Positions 17,591 through 26,890 of a DNA stretch of 64,000 nucleotides are shown one piece after another; position 1 is the first letter of the stretch; every line of letters begins with the position of its first letter. Position numbers and translations under genes: made by a program. Source of the DNA: Marinobacter arenosus (GTDB lineage: Bacteria; Pseudomonadota; Gammaproteobacteria; Pseudomonadales; Oleiphilaceae); NCBI RefSeq assembly GCF_019264345.1, contig NZ_JAHVAO010000001.1, positions 2,604,001 through 2,668,000 of the forward strand, written 5' to 3'. The notes under the pieces were generated by a model. That model was not told the DNA's origin, searched no databases, and saw nothing but the letters and a program-made list of their open reading frames with translations.

Positions 17591-18337
17591 TCAGGCCTGG
17601 TGGGTGGCCAGGATTTTCTGCAGGAAATCCCGGGTGCGGGGGTCCTTCGGGTGGTAGAAGATTTCGCTCGGCGGCCCCTGCTCCACGATCCGGCCGCCAT
17701 CGATAAAGATGACCCGGTCGGCCACATCCCGGGCGAAGGACATTTCGTGAGTGACCAGCAACATGGTCTGACGTTCCCTGGCCAGCTGTTTCATCAGCGA
17801 CAGCACTTCGTCCACCCATTCCGGATCGAGTGAGGAGGTGGGTTCGTCAAACAGGATCACTTCGGCACCGGCGGCCATGGCCCGGCCAATGCCCACACGC
17901 TGTTGCTGACCGCCGGACATGGACGCCGGGTAGGCATCGGCCTTGTCTTCGAGGCCAATGCGCCGGAGGATTTCCCGGGCCCGTTCATGGGCCTTGGCCT
18001 TCGGCCAGCGATCCACGACCAGCAGTCGCTCGGCAATGTTCTCCAGCGCCGTCTTGTTGGCAAACAGGGCGTAGTTCTGGAAGACAAAGGCGGTCTGCCG
18101 GCGCAATTCCAGAATGTCGGCTTTACGGGCCCGGTTCACATCCACCGTCAGGTCGCCCACGGTGATCTCGCCGGCGGTGGGCTGCTCGAGAAAGTTCACG
18201 CAACGGAGCAGCGTGGACTTACCGGTGCCGGATGGCCCGATAACAACCACGATCTCGCCTTTTTCGATGGTGAGGTCAATGCCGTCGAGGACCACGGCCT
18301 CGCCAAACTGCTTGCGCAGTCCCTTGAGTTCAATCAT
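17591..18337 (-). CDS. Polar amino acid ABC transporter, ATP-binding protein
   Basis: A 248-residue ATPase of the His/Glu/Gln family. Walker [10 protein letters not shown] at 34-42, signature SGGQQQR, Walker [13 protein letters not shown], and the H-loop in LVTHEMSFA. The ATG overlaps the stop of the permease gene (ATGA), which fixes the start and shows translational coupling. It works with the permease and binding protein encoded just upstream. The transported amino acid is not evident. Confidence 0.93.
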   Translation of the reverse strand: MIELKGLRKQFGEAVVLDGIDLTIEKGEIVVVIGPSGTGKSTLLRCVNFLEQPTAGEITVGDLTVDVNRARKADILELRRQTAFVFQNYALFANKTALENIAERLLVVDRWPKAKAHERAREILRRIGLEDKADAYPASMSGGQQQRVGIGRAMAAGAEVILFDEPTSSLDPEWVDEVLSLMKQLARERQTMLLVTHEMSFARDVADRVIFIDGGRIVEQGPPSEIFYHPKDPRTRDFLQKILATHQA

Positions 18338-19008
18338 CGGCTGTAGGCCTTGTTCAGTCGGGTTTCCAGGTTGCCCTGCAGCCAGGACAGCATCTCGACC
18401 ACGATCCAGTACATGACCGCCGCGACTATGAACGCCTCGAAGTAGAGGAAGCTGCCGGAGGCCTCTTTCTGGGTGGCCCCCATCAGCTCGGTAACGCCGA
18501 GGGTGAAAGCCAGCGAGGTTGCCTTGATCATGTCGATGAAGTAGTTCATCAGGGTGGGCAGGGCCACCCGCGTGGCCTGGGGCAAAATGATTCGCCGCAT
18601 CAGCTGGCTGTTGGTCATGCCGATCGACAGGGCCGCTTCGGTCTGGCTGCGATCGACGCCGACAATGGCGGCGCGAATGGATTCGGCCATGTACGCCGAG
18701 AAGTGCATGGTCAGGCCCATGATGGTGGCGGTGATGCCGTCGATCACGGTCAGCGCACTGAACAGCTGGGGCAGCCCGTAGTAGAACAGGAACAGCTGGA
18801 CCAGCAGCGGCGTGCCCCGGAAAAACGAAATGAACACGATGGTGAACGGATTCAGCACGGGAATCCGCAGTACCCGGATGACCGCAAACAGGCACGCCAG
18901 GATCAGCGCCAGGACCATGCCCAGAGACGCCAGCTGCAGGGTCAGGGGCAGGTACCCCAGTAATACGGGGACCAGCCCCAGCATGTAGTCGACGTCAAGC
19001 GCGCCCAT
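18334..19008 (-). CDS. Polar amino acid ABC transporter, permease
   Basis: A 224-residue inner-membrane permease of the HisMQ type with about five helices. The EAA loop that contacts the ATPase is present ([22 protein letters not shown]). AGGAACC precedes the start. It lies 18 bases after the substrate-binding protein gene and overlaps the ATPase gene by four bases, a compact three-gene operon. A single permease gene implies a homodimer. Confidence 0.92.
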   Translation of the reverse strand: MGALDVDYMLGLVPVLLGYLPLTLQLASLGMVLALILACLFAVIRVLRIPVLNPFTIVFISFFRGTPLLVQLFLFYYGLPQLFSALTVIDGITATIMGLTMHFSAYMAESIRAAIVGVDRSQTEAALSIGMTNSQLMRRIILPQATRVALPTLMNYFIDMIKATSLAFTLGVTELMGATQKEASGSFLYFEAFIVAAVMYWIVVEMLSWLQGNLETRLNKAYSR

Positions 19009-19026
19009 AATGCGGTTCCTGTGTTG

Positions 19027-19779
19027 TTATGGGGCGGTGATGTCGGTGCCGAACCATTCCTCGGAAATCTCGCGCAACGTGCCCTTCTCGCGCAACGCAC
19101 TCAGGGCCGCATTGACTTCATCACGCAGCGCACGGCCTTCCTCGGTGTCCTTGAACGGGTACGCATTGGTGATCTGGGAGAAGGTGGGGCCGGCCAGTTC
19201 CAGCGGCAGCGGCTTCTCCTTGATGATCTGGCTGGCACTGACCCGGTCCATCACGAAGGCATCCACGCGCCCGAGGGCGGTGTCACGCTCGATATTGCTG
19301 TCGTACGTCTTGATGTCGATTTCATCGGCGTAGGGCAGGTTACGCAGCAGCGCCTCGAAATTGGAACCGAGGTTCACCGCCACGGTTTTGCCCTTCAGGT
19401 CCTCGACGCCCTCGATCTCGGTATTGCCGGCCTTGGTGACCACCTGGGCGCCGTCGTAGACGTACGGCTCGCTGAAGATGTACGCCTTCTGGCGCTCCTC
19501 GGTGATGGTGATCTGGTTGGCCACGGTATCAATCCGCCCCGCGCCGAGCATGCCGAACAGGCCAGAGAAGGCGGCGGTCTGGTACTCGACCTCACGCCCC
19601 ATCTCCTGCGCCACAGCGTTCATGACGTCGACCTCGAAGCCTTTCAGGGTGTCCTGCTCGACAAAGGTGAACGGGAAGTACTGGCCCGACATGCCGACCC
19701 GGATTTTTCCGTCCTGGGCCAAAAGCGGCGTCGCGACCAGAGACAATACTAACAGTGTGGTTGCTAACAGGGTTTTCAT
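19027..19779 (-). CDS. Polar amino acid ABC transporter, periplasmic substrate-binding protein
   Basis: A 250-residue SBP_bac_3 protein: signal peptide (1-21, cleavage after LLAQ or LLA), then the two-lobed domain with GKIRVGMSGQYFPF and GFEVDVMNAVAQEMG typical of FliY/cystine or polar amino acid binders. I chose the second ATG as start: AAGGA is 7 bases upstream of it but only one base from the first ATG. First gene of the operon. Confidence 0.9.
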   Translation of the reverse strand: MKTLLATTLLVLSLVATPLLAQDGKIRVGMSGQYFPFTFVEQDTLKGFEVDVMNAVAQEMGREVEYQTAAFSGLFGMLGAGRIDTVANQITITEERQKAYIFSEPYVYDGAQVVTKAGNTEIEGVEDLKGKTVAVNLGSNFEALLRNLPYADEIDIKTYDSNIERDTALGRVDAFVMDRVSASQIIKEKPLPLELAGPTFSQITNAYPFKDTEEGRALRDEVNAALSALREKGTLREISEEWFGTDITAP

Positions 19780-19920
19780 GGTCATGTCCTTTCGGGTTGA
19801 TGACTTTGGGAGCGGGAATCAGAAATTACCGCCAGTTTAACAACCTTGGCGCGCGCATCCGATACGGGCTTTCCTTGAGGGCGAGTGCCACCGACACCGG
19901 GTCTGCGCGCAAGGGTGGTA

Positions 19921-20172
19921 TCAGTCCTTTCGCTCGGGCCTGGCCCCCAATGCCTCGGAAATCCGCTGATTGATGCGATCGATGACCGCCGCCTCCACGT
20001 GCGAGGCGGTGTGCCGTCGCATCAGCTCGGTGCTGGTGCGTAAGTTGCCGATGAACGACCGGCAGGGCCTGCACATCATCAGGTGCATTTTTACGGACAG
20101 GTTCCGGCCCGTGGTTAATTCCCCGTCGATGTAGTCGCTGGCAATGCCCGCCAGCTCGCGGCACATTAACAT
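19921..20172 (-). CDS. Zinc-finger (ZAS/HC2) anti-sigma factor
   Basis: An 83-residue protein with the zinc motif H-x3-C-x2-C (HLMMCRPC, residues 30-37) preceded by Cys4, and a helical remainder. This is the short soluble-type ZAS anti-sigma factor that holds an ECF sigma factor inactive. It overlaps the sigma gene by 7 bases; GGAG lies 8 bases before the ATG. It lacks a membrane segment, so release is probably by redox or a metal change at the zinc site rather than by regulated proteolysis. Confidence 0.85.
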   Translation of the reverse strand: MLMCRELAGIASDYIDGELTTGRNLSVKMHLMMCRPCRSFIGNLRTSTELMRRHTASHVEAAVIDRINQRISEALGARPERKD

Positions 20173-20783
20173 TGGCCCGTCTCCTGGAACGTTTCCACCA
20201 TCAGAAAAATTTTCTGCCGGGCGCGGTGAAGCATCACCCGCAGGTTAGACGCGCTGACGTCCAGAATGTTACAGACGTCGTCGGATCTGTGCTGGTGAGC
20301 TTCATACAGGATCAACGCCGAGCGCTGGGTTTCCGGCAAATGGGCGAGGTGCTTGTCGAGGCAGTTGCTCAGGGCCTCGTTCTCCAACAGGGCTTCAGCG
20401 GATGCGTCGAAACGCAGTTTCGGGGGAGTGGCCCAACGGCCGGAGGCGTCGAAGCGGCTGGCCAGTTCCGGATCGAGTCGCTCGGAAAAATCGGTCGGGA
20501 TCTCCCGGTGGGTGCTGCGCAGCCTGTTCTTGCAGCGATTGGCCACGATGCGGTGCAGCCAGGTTTTCAGACCGGAGCGGCCCTCAAATTTCTGGATGGC
20601 ATCGATCACGGTGACCCAACAATCCTGGACGATGTCTTCGGCACTGCCCGTGTCCAGGTAATAGCGGGCCACCGCAAGCATGCCGGGGCTGAACTGTGAG
20701 ACGGCCTGGGCGTACGCCGATGAATCACCGCGTTTCAGGGCTTCAACCAGGCGGCGCTCGTCAAGGTCTGTTTGTTGAATCAC
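20166..20783 (-). CDS. ECF-type RNA polymerase sigma factor
   Basis: A 205-residue sigma factor with region 2 (about 40-110, VQDCWVTVIDAIQKFEGR and LKTWLHRIVANRC) and region 4 (about 140-195, LPETQRSALIL and NILDVSASNLRVMLHRARQKI). GTG start; weak TAGG upstream. Co-transcribed with the overlapping ZAS anti-sigma gene. Between this gene and the divergent DedA-oxidoreductase fusion lies a 277-base gap, so that fusion is a reasonable candidate target; I cannot show a matching promoter in it. Confidence 0.9.
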   Translation of the reverse strand: MIQQTDLDERRLVEALKRGDSSAYAQAVSQFSPGMLAVARYYLDTGSAEDIVQDCWVTVIDAIQKFEGRSGLKTWLHRIVANRCKNRLRSTHREIPTDFSERLDPELASRFDASGRWATPPKLRFDASAEALLENEALSNCLDKHLAHLPETQRSALILYEAHQHRSDDVCNILDVSASNLRVMLHRARQKIFLMVETFQETGQC

Positions 20784-21060
20784 GCGTACCTACTCTTTGA
20801 GTCGAGGGTCTAGCCGTTGGTCAGCGTAGCGGTGGCGCGGTTCCCTGACCCCATCTGAAATCGGAAGTTTGTCTGCAAGTTTAGGACATGTTTGGGGTTT
20901 TTGACGGGATTGTTATCAATTCGTGACCTCTTCGGGTAGAAAACCACGTACCCTTCGACAAGGAAGCTGGCGTATAGATCGACAATGTTCCACGGCATCT
21001 GTAACAACGCCAGGATTACCGAGTCAGTGATACAACGAATCAATAATGCGGGATAAAGAG

Positions 21061-23250
21061 ATGAACCGGAAAAAGTGGCTGATGATACTGGCGATTCTGG
21101 TGGTGGTGATTGCCTTCTGGAGCAGCGGAGCCCACAACTACCTCACCCTGGAGTCGCTCAAGGCCCACCAGCAGAGTCTTGACGCCTGGATCGTTGACAA
21201 TGCCTGGCTGGCGGTCGGCGGTTACATGCTGGTTTACATCCTGGTCACTGCCCTGTCGCTTCCCGGCGCCGCCATCATGACGCTGGCGGGCGGGGCGTTT
21301 TTTGGCAACGTCTACGGTCTTGCCGCCGTCTCGGTCGCTTCCACCATCGGCGCTACCATCGCCTTTCTCGTCGCCCGCTTCCTGGCCCGTGATACGCTTC
21401 GGGACAAGTACGCGGCCACCGTCGCCCGCATGGACCGGGGCATTGCGAAGGACGGCGCGTTCTACCTGGCGACCCTTCGGCTGGTCCCGGTGTTCCCGTT
21501 CTTCCTGATTAACATCGCCATGGGGCTGACCGGCATGAAGCTGCGTACCTATGCCCTGGTGAGCTGGATCGCCATGCTTCCGGGTACCTTCGTGTATGTT
21601 AATGCCGGTACCCAGTTGTCACAGATTGAATCCACCGGTGACATTGTTTCTGCCGATCTGCTGTTGTCGTTTGCCTTGCTGGGGCTGTTCCCGCTGATTG
21701 CCAAGTTCGTGGTGGGGTTCATCCGGCGTCGCCGGGTGTATGCCGGATGGACGAAACCGGACTCCTTTGATTACAACCTCCTGGTGATTGGCGGCGGTTC
21801 GGCCGGTTTGGTGTCGGCCTACATTGCGGCGGCAGTGAAGGCCAAGGTGGCGCTGATCGAGAAACACAAGATGGGGGGTGACTGCCTTAACACCGGTTGT
21901 GTGCCGTCCAAGGCCCTGATCCGCAGTGCCAAGGCGGCGGATACCCTGCGCCATGCCGATCGCTATGGCCTCGAGGCGGTGCCGGTCAGGGGCTCGTTCA
22001 AAACCATCATGGACCGGGTCCAGACGGTGATCGCGAAAGTCGAGCCCCACGATTCCCCGGAGCGTTACCGCAAACTGGGCGTGGATTGCATCTCCGGCGA
22101 AGCCAGCTTCGTATCACCCTGGGAGCTTGAGGTGAAGCACACCGATGGCCGGACCGAGCGGCTGACTGCCCGCAGCATTGTCGTGGCCACGGGGGGTAAA
22201 CCGGCTGTGCCGCCGATTCCGGGACTCGCTGACATGGAGCCGCTGACCTCTGACAATCTGTGGTCACTGGAGGTTCAGCCGGAGCGCCTGCTGGTGCTTG
22301 GCGGTGGGCCGATCGGCTCGGAATTGGCCCATGCCTTTGTTCGGCTGGGCAGTCAGGTGGTCCAGGTGGAAATGGGGGAGCGGCTATTGCCGAGGGAAGA
22401 CCGAGATGTGTCGGACCTGGTGAAACACCGCTTCGAACAGGACGGCATTGATGTGCGCCTGGAGCATGCGGCGAAGGAATTTGTCATCGAGGATGGCGAG
22501 AAGGTGGTGTACTGCGACCACGGTGGCGACCGGGTGCGGATTGCTTTCGATCAGGTGCTGGTGGCGGTGGGGCGTGCCGCCAATACGGACGGCCTGCACC
22601 TCGACCGGATTGGTGTGGAAACCTTGCCCAACGGCACGGTGCCGGTGGAGGAGGACATGAGCGTACGCTACCCCAATGTATTTGCCTGTGGCGACGTGGC
22701 CGGTCCTTATCAGTTTACCCACGCCGCCGCGCATCAGGCCTGGTACGCCGCGGTGAATGGTTTGTTTGGTCAGTTCAAGCGCTTTAACGTGGATTACCGG
22801 GTCATGCCCTGGGTCACGTTTACCTCGCCGGAAGTGGCCCGGGTGGGATTGAGCGAGGCCGAGGCCCGGGACCAGGGTATCGAGTATGAAGTGACCCGAT
22901 ACGGCCTGGACGATCTCGACCGGGCCATCGCGGAGAGCGAGGACCACGGCTTCATCAAGGTGCTGACGCCGCCGGGCAAGGACAAGATCCTGGGCGCGGT
23001 GGTGGTTGGCACCCATGCCGGAGAGATCCTGTCGGAATTCACCCTGGCCATGAAGCATGGTCTGGGCCTGAACAAGATTCTGGGCACGATCCATCCCTAC
23101 CCGACCTGGAACGAGTCGGCCAAATTCGCCGCCGGTGAATGGAAGCGTGCCCATGCGCCGCAGGGCATACTGAAACTGTTGGAAAAACTGCACGGCTGGC
23201 GCCGTGGCAAAGACACAAACGTATCGAGGAGCGTTTATGCCCCTGACTGA
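21061..23250 (+). CDS. DedA/TMEM64 domain fused to a pyridine nucleotide-disulfide oxidoreductase
   Basis: A 729-residue two-part protein. Residues 1 to about 230 are a TVP38/TMEM64 membrane domain (FFGNVYGLAAVSVASTIGAT, LRLVPVFPFFLINIAMGL). The rest is a class I flavoprotein disulfide reductase: GGGSAG at about 242, redox pair Cys275/Cys280 in GGDCLNTGCVPSK, second Rossmann site LGGGPIGSE, and the C-terminal HPYPTWNE catalytic His-Glu. It lacks the C-terminal vicinal Cys pair and the heavy-metal domain of mercuric reductase. The start follows GGGATAAAGAG; an ATG 15 bases upstream has no such site. The radical SAM gene overlaps its 3' end by 14 bases. Confidence 0.88.
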   Translation: MNRKKWLMILAILVVVIAFWSSGAHNYLTLESLKAHQQSLDAWIVDNAWLAVGGYMLVYILVTALSLPGAAIMTLAGGAFFGNVYGLAAVSVASTIGATIAFLVARFLARDTLRDKYAATVARMDRGIAKDGAFYLATLRLVPVFPFFLINIAMGLTGMKLRTYALVSWIAMLPGTFVYVNAGTQLSQIESTGDIVSADLLLSFALLGLFPLIAKFVVGFIRRRRVYAGWTKPDSFDYNLLVIGGGSAGLVSAYIAAAVKAKVALIEKHKMGGDCLNTGCVPSKALIRSAKAADTLRHADRYGLEAVPVRGSFKTIMDRVQTVIAKVEPHDSPERYRKLGVDCISGEASFVSPWELEVKHTDGRTERLTARSIVVATGGKPAVPPIPGLADMEPLTSDNLWSLEVQPERLLVLGGGPIGSELAHAFVRLGSQVVQVEMGERLLPREDRDVSDLVKHRFEQDGIDVRLEHAAKEFVIEDGEKVVYCDHGGDRVRIAFDQVLVAVGRAANTDGLHLDRIGVETLPNGTVPVEEDMSVRYPNVFACGDVAGPYQFTHAAAHQAWYAAVNGLFGQFKRFNVDYRVMPWVTFTSPEVARVGLSEAEARDQGIEYEVTRYGLDDLDRAIAESEDHGFIKVLTPPGKDKILGAVVVGTHAGEILSEFTLAMKHGLGLNKILGTIHPYPTWNESAKFAAGEWKRAHAPQGILKLLEKLHGWRRGKDTNVSRSVYAPD

Positions 23251-24205
23251 AGCACGACCGACCCGCAAGCGCATTCCGGCGGTGGAGGTTCTCGAGCCCA
23301 GGGCGTTCGACAGCTGGACCCACACCCGCCAGGGCGATCCCCGGGGCTATATCGACGCGGACAAGCTCCGGGAACTGTGGATTCACACCGGCACCGCCTG
23401 CAACCTGGCGTGTCCGTTCTGCCTGGAAGGGTCTCACCCCGGCGATGGACGGATTCCGGGCATGAAACTGAGCGATGTGAAGCCGTTCATTCACGAAGCC
23501 ATCGATATGGGCGTGGAGCAGTTCTCCTTCACCGGCGGAGAGCCTTTCGTGATCCGGGATTTTGTGAACATCCTGGACTACGCCAGCCAGCACCGGCCCT
23601 GTTTTGTGCTGACCAACGCCACCGAGCCGCTGCTCAAGCGTCGGCACCAGGTGTTGCCGTTGCTGGACAACGCCTATCCGATTCACTTCCGGGTCAGCCT
23701 GGATTTTCCGGACCGGGCCCGGCACGACAAGGATCGGGGAGAGGGCAGTTTCGACCAGGCCCTGGAGGGTATTCGCTGGCTGATCGAGCAGGGTTTCAAG
23801 GTATCCATCGCCCGCCAGACCGATCCGGAGGAAATTCCGGCGGACGTGGAGGCCGTATTTCGGGAAATTTTCCGGGAATGGAACATCCCTGAGGGCCTGG
23901 CGTTTACCGCGTTTCCCGACCTGGGCACGCCGGGGTCGGAAGATGGCAGCCCGGAGATCACCGAAACCTGTATGGAGAAGTACCCGAGCAAGGCGTCACG
24001 TTCGCACTTCATGTGCACCTACACGCGGATGCTGGTGAAGAAGGGCGACAAGGTCCGGGTCTATGCCTGCACGCTGGTGGACGACGATCCCCAGTACGAT
24101 CTGGGTGGGTCGCTGGCGGAGAGTATGGAGGAGCGCATTATGTTGCGGCATCATCGGTGCTTTTCCTGTTATCGATTTGGGGCCAGTTGTTCGGCGCCCG
24201 GTTGA
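23237..24205 (+). CDS. Radical SAM protein with Cys-rich (SPASM-like) C-terminus, function unknown
   Basis: A 322-residue radical SAM enzyme. The cluster motif is C-x3-C-x2-C (Cys55, 59, 62 in CNLACPFC), followed by the GGEP SAM-binding motif (about residue 100, FSFTGGEPF). Cys residues return at the C-terminus (MCTY, YACTL, CFSCYRFGASC), the pattern of an auxiliary-cluster SPASM or twitch domain. The ATG at 23237 has GGAG 7 bases upstream and overlaps the preceding flavoprotein gene. It is therefore probably translated together with that membrane reductase. I cannot name the substrate; peptide maturation or small-molecule modification are both possible. Confidence 0.82.
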   Translation: MPLTEARPTRKRIPAVEVLEPRAFDSWTHTRQGDPRGYIDADKLRELWIHTGTACNLACPFCLEGSHPGDGRIPGMKLSDVKPFIHEAIDMGVEQFSFTGGEPFVIRDFVNILDYASQHRPCFVLTNATEPLLKRRHQVLPLLDNAYPIHFRVSLDFPDRARHDKDRGEGSFDQALEGIRWLIEQGFKVSIARQTDPEEIPADVEAVFREIFREWNIPEGLAFTAFPDLGTPGSEDGSPEITETCMEKYPSKASRSHFMCTYTRMLVKKGDKVRVYACTLVDDDPQYDLGGSLAESMEERIMLRHHRCFSCYRFGASCSAPG

Positions 24206-24237
24206 TTGTCGCAGCCTGCTTGTTGGGGGTTGGCGGC

Positions 24238-24324
24238 CTGCGGGGCGGGTATTAATTTCCTTGGAAAAATAACTCGCTTCGCTCAGACATATTTTTCTGG
24301 CGGGAATTAATACCCGCCCCACAG
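24238..24324. repeat. Composite palindromic repeat, copy A
   Basis: Outer arms 24238-24257 and 24305-24324 (20 bp, one mismatch) enclose an A/T-rich inner arm pair (AAAAATA/TATTTTT) and the 19-bp core AACTCGCTTCGCTCAGACA at 24271-24289. It sits in the 169-base gap between the radical SAM and symporter genes. The core differs at one base from copies B and D. Confidence 0.9.
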
Positions 24325-24374
24325 ACCGCGCGGTTCGCCGTGCTGTGCGCTAAAAGTAACGTGGATTTTTTACG

Positions 24375-25778
24375 ATGACGACGTTTGAGGGTGCCCTGTT
24401 CTGGGGGTTTCTGGTGGTTTACGGCATTGTGATGTATGTGCTGTCGCCGAAAAGTAAGAACGCGAATTCCTTTTACAAAGGCGCGGATGATCAGGGCAAT
24501 CCGGTGAGTCAGTGGTCGCTGACGGCGAGTATTTTCATCAGCTGGATTTTTGCCAAGTCGGTGACCAACGCGGCCAATCTGGGGGCGGCGTACGGGGTAA
24601 CCGGCGGCCTCGCCTACGCCAGTTACTGGCTGTCGATTCCGGTGGCCGGTTACATCATCTATCTCATCCGGACCCAGACCGGGGCCCGGAGTCTTCAGGA
24701 TTTCCTGACGTCGCGGTTTGGTCGGCTGGCGGCGCTGGCGTTTGCCGCGGCGATTCTGATTCGTCTGTACAACGAGGTCTGGAGCAACACCGCGGTCGTG
24801 GGTGGCTACTTCGGCCTGCCGGGGCAGTGGGAGTACTACGCCGCGGCGATGCTCTTTACCGTGTTTACCCTCGCCTACAGCCTCAAGGGTGGTTTGCGGT
24901 CATCGATCTTTACCGACGTGATCCAGGCCTTCGTGTTTGTCTTTTTTGTTGGCGCGGTCCTGTTCCTCATCCTGCCGGCCAATGACACCAGTGCCCTGCT
25001 CAGCAATGGCGAGTTCCGGCTGGATGCCGGCTTTGATCTGCTGCTGGTGGCGCTGCTGCAGATGTTCAGTTACCCGTTCCACGATCCGGTCCTGACCGAC
25101 CGGGGCTTCGTGAACAAGGAAAAGACCATGCTGAAGAGTTTCGTGGTCGCCGGGCTGCTGGGCTTCGTGGCGGTGTTTATTTTCAGCCTGGTGGGCGTGC
25201 ATGCCCGTCTCAATGGCATCGACGCCATGGGTAACGCGCCGGCGGCGGTTGGTCAGTCCCTTGGTCTGGCGGCGCTGTTCTTCATGAGCGTGGTGATGAT
25301 GACCTCGGCCGGCTCGACCCTGGACTCCACGTTCACCTCGCTGGCCAAATCCCTGGCGGTGGACCTGCCGCGGCTGGCCAGACGGGCCAAGAACCGTCTG
25401 CCGAGTATCCGGGTGGGTGCGCTGGTCATGGTGATCTTTGCCTTTGCCGGCAACCTGCCGATGTTCGCCGGCACCGACATTCTCAAGGCGACCACCATTT
25501 CCGGTACCATGGTGATGGGGTTGGCGCCGGTGTTCCTGTTCTATGGTTTCACCCGCTGGTCGCCCTGGAGTTTTCACCTGAGTTTCTGGACCGGCCTGGG
25601 GTTGGGTGTGTTGCTCGCGGCCGGTCTGATACCAGCCAGCTGGGCCATCGGTGACGGCAAGTACGCCATGCTGCTCGGGGTCAACGCTTACGGCTTCCTG
25701 ATCTGCTCGTTCGGGTTCTTCGTGCCGTTGGCGCTGCGCCGTCTGGCGGGTCGTTCGCTGGCGGCCGGCGAAGCCTGA
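24375..25778 (+). CDS. Sodium:solute symporter (SSS) family protein
   Basis: A 467-residue membrane protein with about 12-13 helices of the SSS/LeuT-like fold. Recognisable stretches are SLTASIFISWIFAKSVTNAANLG at the start and FLTSRFGRLAALAF, as in pantothenate/proline/urea-like members; the long-tail signature of sensor fusions is absent. The ribosome site is weak (GTGGA). It lies between the radical SAM gene and a metallophosphoesterase-like gene 12 bases downstream, so the latter is likely co-expressed. Substrate unknown. Confidence 0.85.
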   Translation: MTTFEGALFWGFLVVYGIVMYVLSPKSKNANSFYKGADDQGNPVSQWSLTASIFISWIFAKSVTNAANLGAAYGVTGGLAYASYWLSIPVAGYIIYLIRTQTGARSLQDFLTSRFGRLAALAFAAAILIRLYNEVWSNTAVVGGYFGLPGQWEYYAAAMLFTVFTLAYSLKGGLRSSIFTDVIQAFVFVFFVGAVLFLILPANDTSALLSNGEFRLDAGFDLLLVALLQMFSYPFHDPVLTDRGFVNKEKTMLKSFVVAGLLGFVAVFIFSLVGVHARLNGIDAMGNAPAAVGQSLGLAALFFMSVVMMTSAGSTLDSTFTSLAKSLAVDLPRLARRAKNRLPSIRVGALVMVIFAFAGNLPMFAGTDILKATTISGTMVMGLAPVFLFYGFTRWSPWSFHLSFWTGLGLGVLLAAGLIPASWAIGDGKYAMLLGVNAYGFLICSFGFFVPLALRRLAGRSLAAGEA

Positions 25779-25790
25779 GGAGACGGCGTT

Positions 25791-26741
25791 ATGAGTGCAG
25801 GTCGAAGTTGTCCACTCGCCTACCGGTATCGGCCTGACGTCCTGTGTGAGCAGGCGACGCCCGTGCCCGAGGACGTGCTCTACATTGTCGGCGGGCTGTA
25901 CGGGAATCCTTTTGCCCTGGACGAAATCGAGCGCATGGTCCGTGCCGAGGAGCGGCTTGGGCACAGGGTCCGGCTGGTGTTCAATGGCGACTTCAACTGG
26001 TTCAACGCCAGCGATCCGCTGTTTCGCGACATCAACACGCGGGTCCTCGACCACACCGTCAGCCTGGGCAATGTCGAGTACGAACTTGGCAACCCGAGCG
26101 CCGAAGCCGGGTGTGGCTGTGCCTACCCGGATTTCGTTGAACAGGGCGTGGTTGAACGGTCGAACCGGATCATGGCCCGGCTGCAGGGGGTGGCTGACCG
26201 TCACCCCGATCTCCAGAACCGGCTTTCGTTGCTGCCTCGGTACCTGTGCCTGATATTTGGAGGCCTAAAGATTCTGGTTCTGCACGGCGATCCGGAATCC
26301 CTGGCCGGCTGGGGGCTGGCCCATGAGTCCTTTAGTGCAGCTAATGAATTGGTGGTGCAGGAGTGGCTGCGGGCCACCGGTGCCGATGTGATTGCCTGCA
26401 CCCATACCTGCCTGCCGGTACTCTGGTCCGGGCGGGTCCAGGATCGGGTGCGCACTGTGGTCAATAACGGCTCGGCCGGCATGGGTAACCTGCGTGCCGA
26501 TCCCCGGGGGCTGATCACGCGGATCGGTTTTTCCCGCCCCACGGCAGCCCCCGTGACAGGCTGCGAGCAGCGCGGCGCCCACGTTTCCCTGCTGCCGGTG
26601 GCCTTTGATTCCGCGGCCTGGCTGGCGGAGTTCGATGGACTCTGGCCGGCGGGTTCGGACGCCGCCGAATCCTATCGCCGGCGTATTCTGAACGGCACCT
26701 CCCTGGATCCCGCGTCGCTGGTTTTTCCTTCCGTTTCCTAA
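25791..26741 (+). CDS. Metallophosphoesterase-like protein with altered metal ligands
   Basis: A 316-residue calcineurin-fold protein. The fold motifs can be traced but key ligands differ: the first D-x-H appears as GLYGN (Asp and His lost), GDFNW keeps the second Asp, GNVEYE keeps Asn but replaces His of GNHE with Val, LHGDPES keeps its His, and THTCLP replaces the last His of GHTH with Cys. NNGSAGMGN at the end is typical of the family. It may be inactive, use fewer metals, or have changed chemistry. Start follows GAGGAGA, 12 bases after the symporter gene. Confidence 0.75.
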   Translation: MSAGRSCPLAYRYRPDVLCEQATPVPEDVLYIVGGLYGNPFALDEIERMVRAEERLGHRVRLVFNGDFNWFNASDPLFRDINTRVLDHTVSLGNVEYELGNPSAEAGCGCAYPDFVEQGVVERSNRIMARLQGVADRHPDLQNRLSLLPRYLCLIFGGLKILVLHGDPESLAGWGLAHESFSAANELVVQEWLRATGADVIACTHTCLPVLWSGRVQDRVRTVVNNGSAGMGNLRADPRGLITRIGFSRPTAAPVTGCEQRGAHVSLLPVAFDSAAWLAEFDGLWPAGSDAAESYRRRILNGTSLDPASLVFPSVS

Positions 26742-26827
26742 CGATTTTGTCACTGGCGAATGCGTCAAACCGGTCTATTCTGAAAGAACGAGCCGGGGCC
26801 CACTCAGAGGGAGCCGCGAAAGCTGAC

Positions 26828-26855
26828 TTGAATTATATTTTGTGGTCTATATAAT
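26828..26855 (+). promoter_or_regulatory. Sigma-70-type promoter of the ectoine operon
   Basis: TTGAAT (26828-26833) and a perfect TATAAT (26850-26855) with a 16-bp spacer in an unusually A/T-rich stretch (26829-26870), 36 bases before the ectA ATG. A/T-rich, near-consensus promoters are common upstream of osmotically induced ect genes. Confidence 0.7.
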
Positions 26856-26890
26856 TTAGCACTAACTTTTTGAGGCGAATTGATCACGTT

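Noticed and set aside
20784..20870. ECF autoregulatory promoter (GGAACC about 60 bases upstream of the sigma gene)
   Set aside because: No convincing -10 element at the right distance, so it cannot be told from chance.
21061..23250. Mercuric reductase
   Set aside because: The C-terminal Cys pair and the N-terminal heavy-metal domain are missing and the N-terminus is a DedA-type membrane domain.
24238..24324. Simple rho-independent terminator
   Set aside because: The outer stem is not followed by a T-run, and the same core recurs at four other places with different arms.
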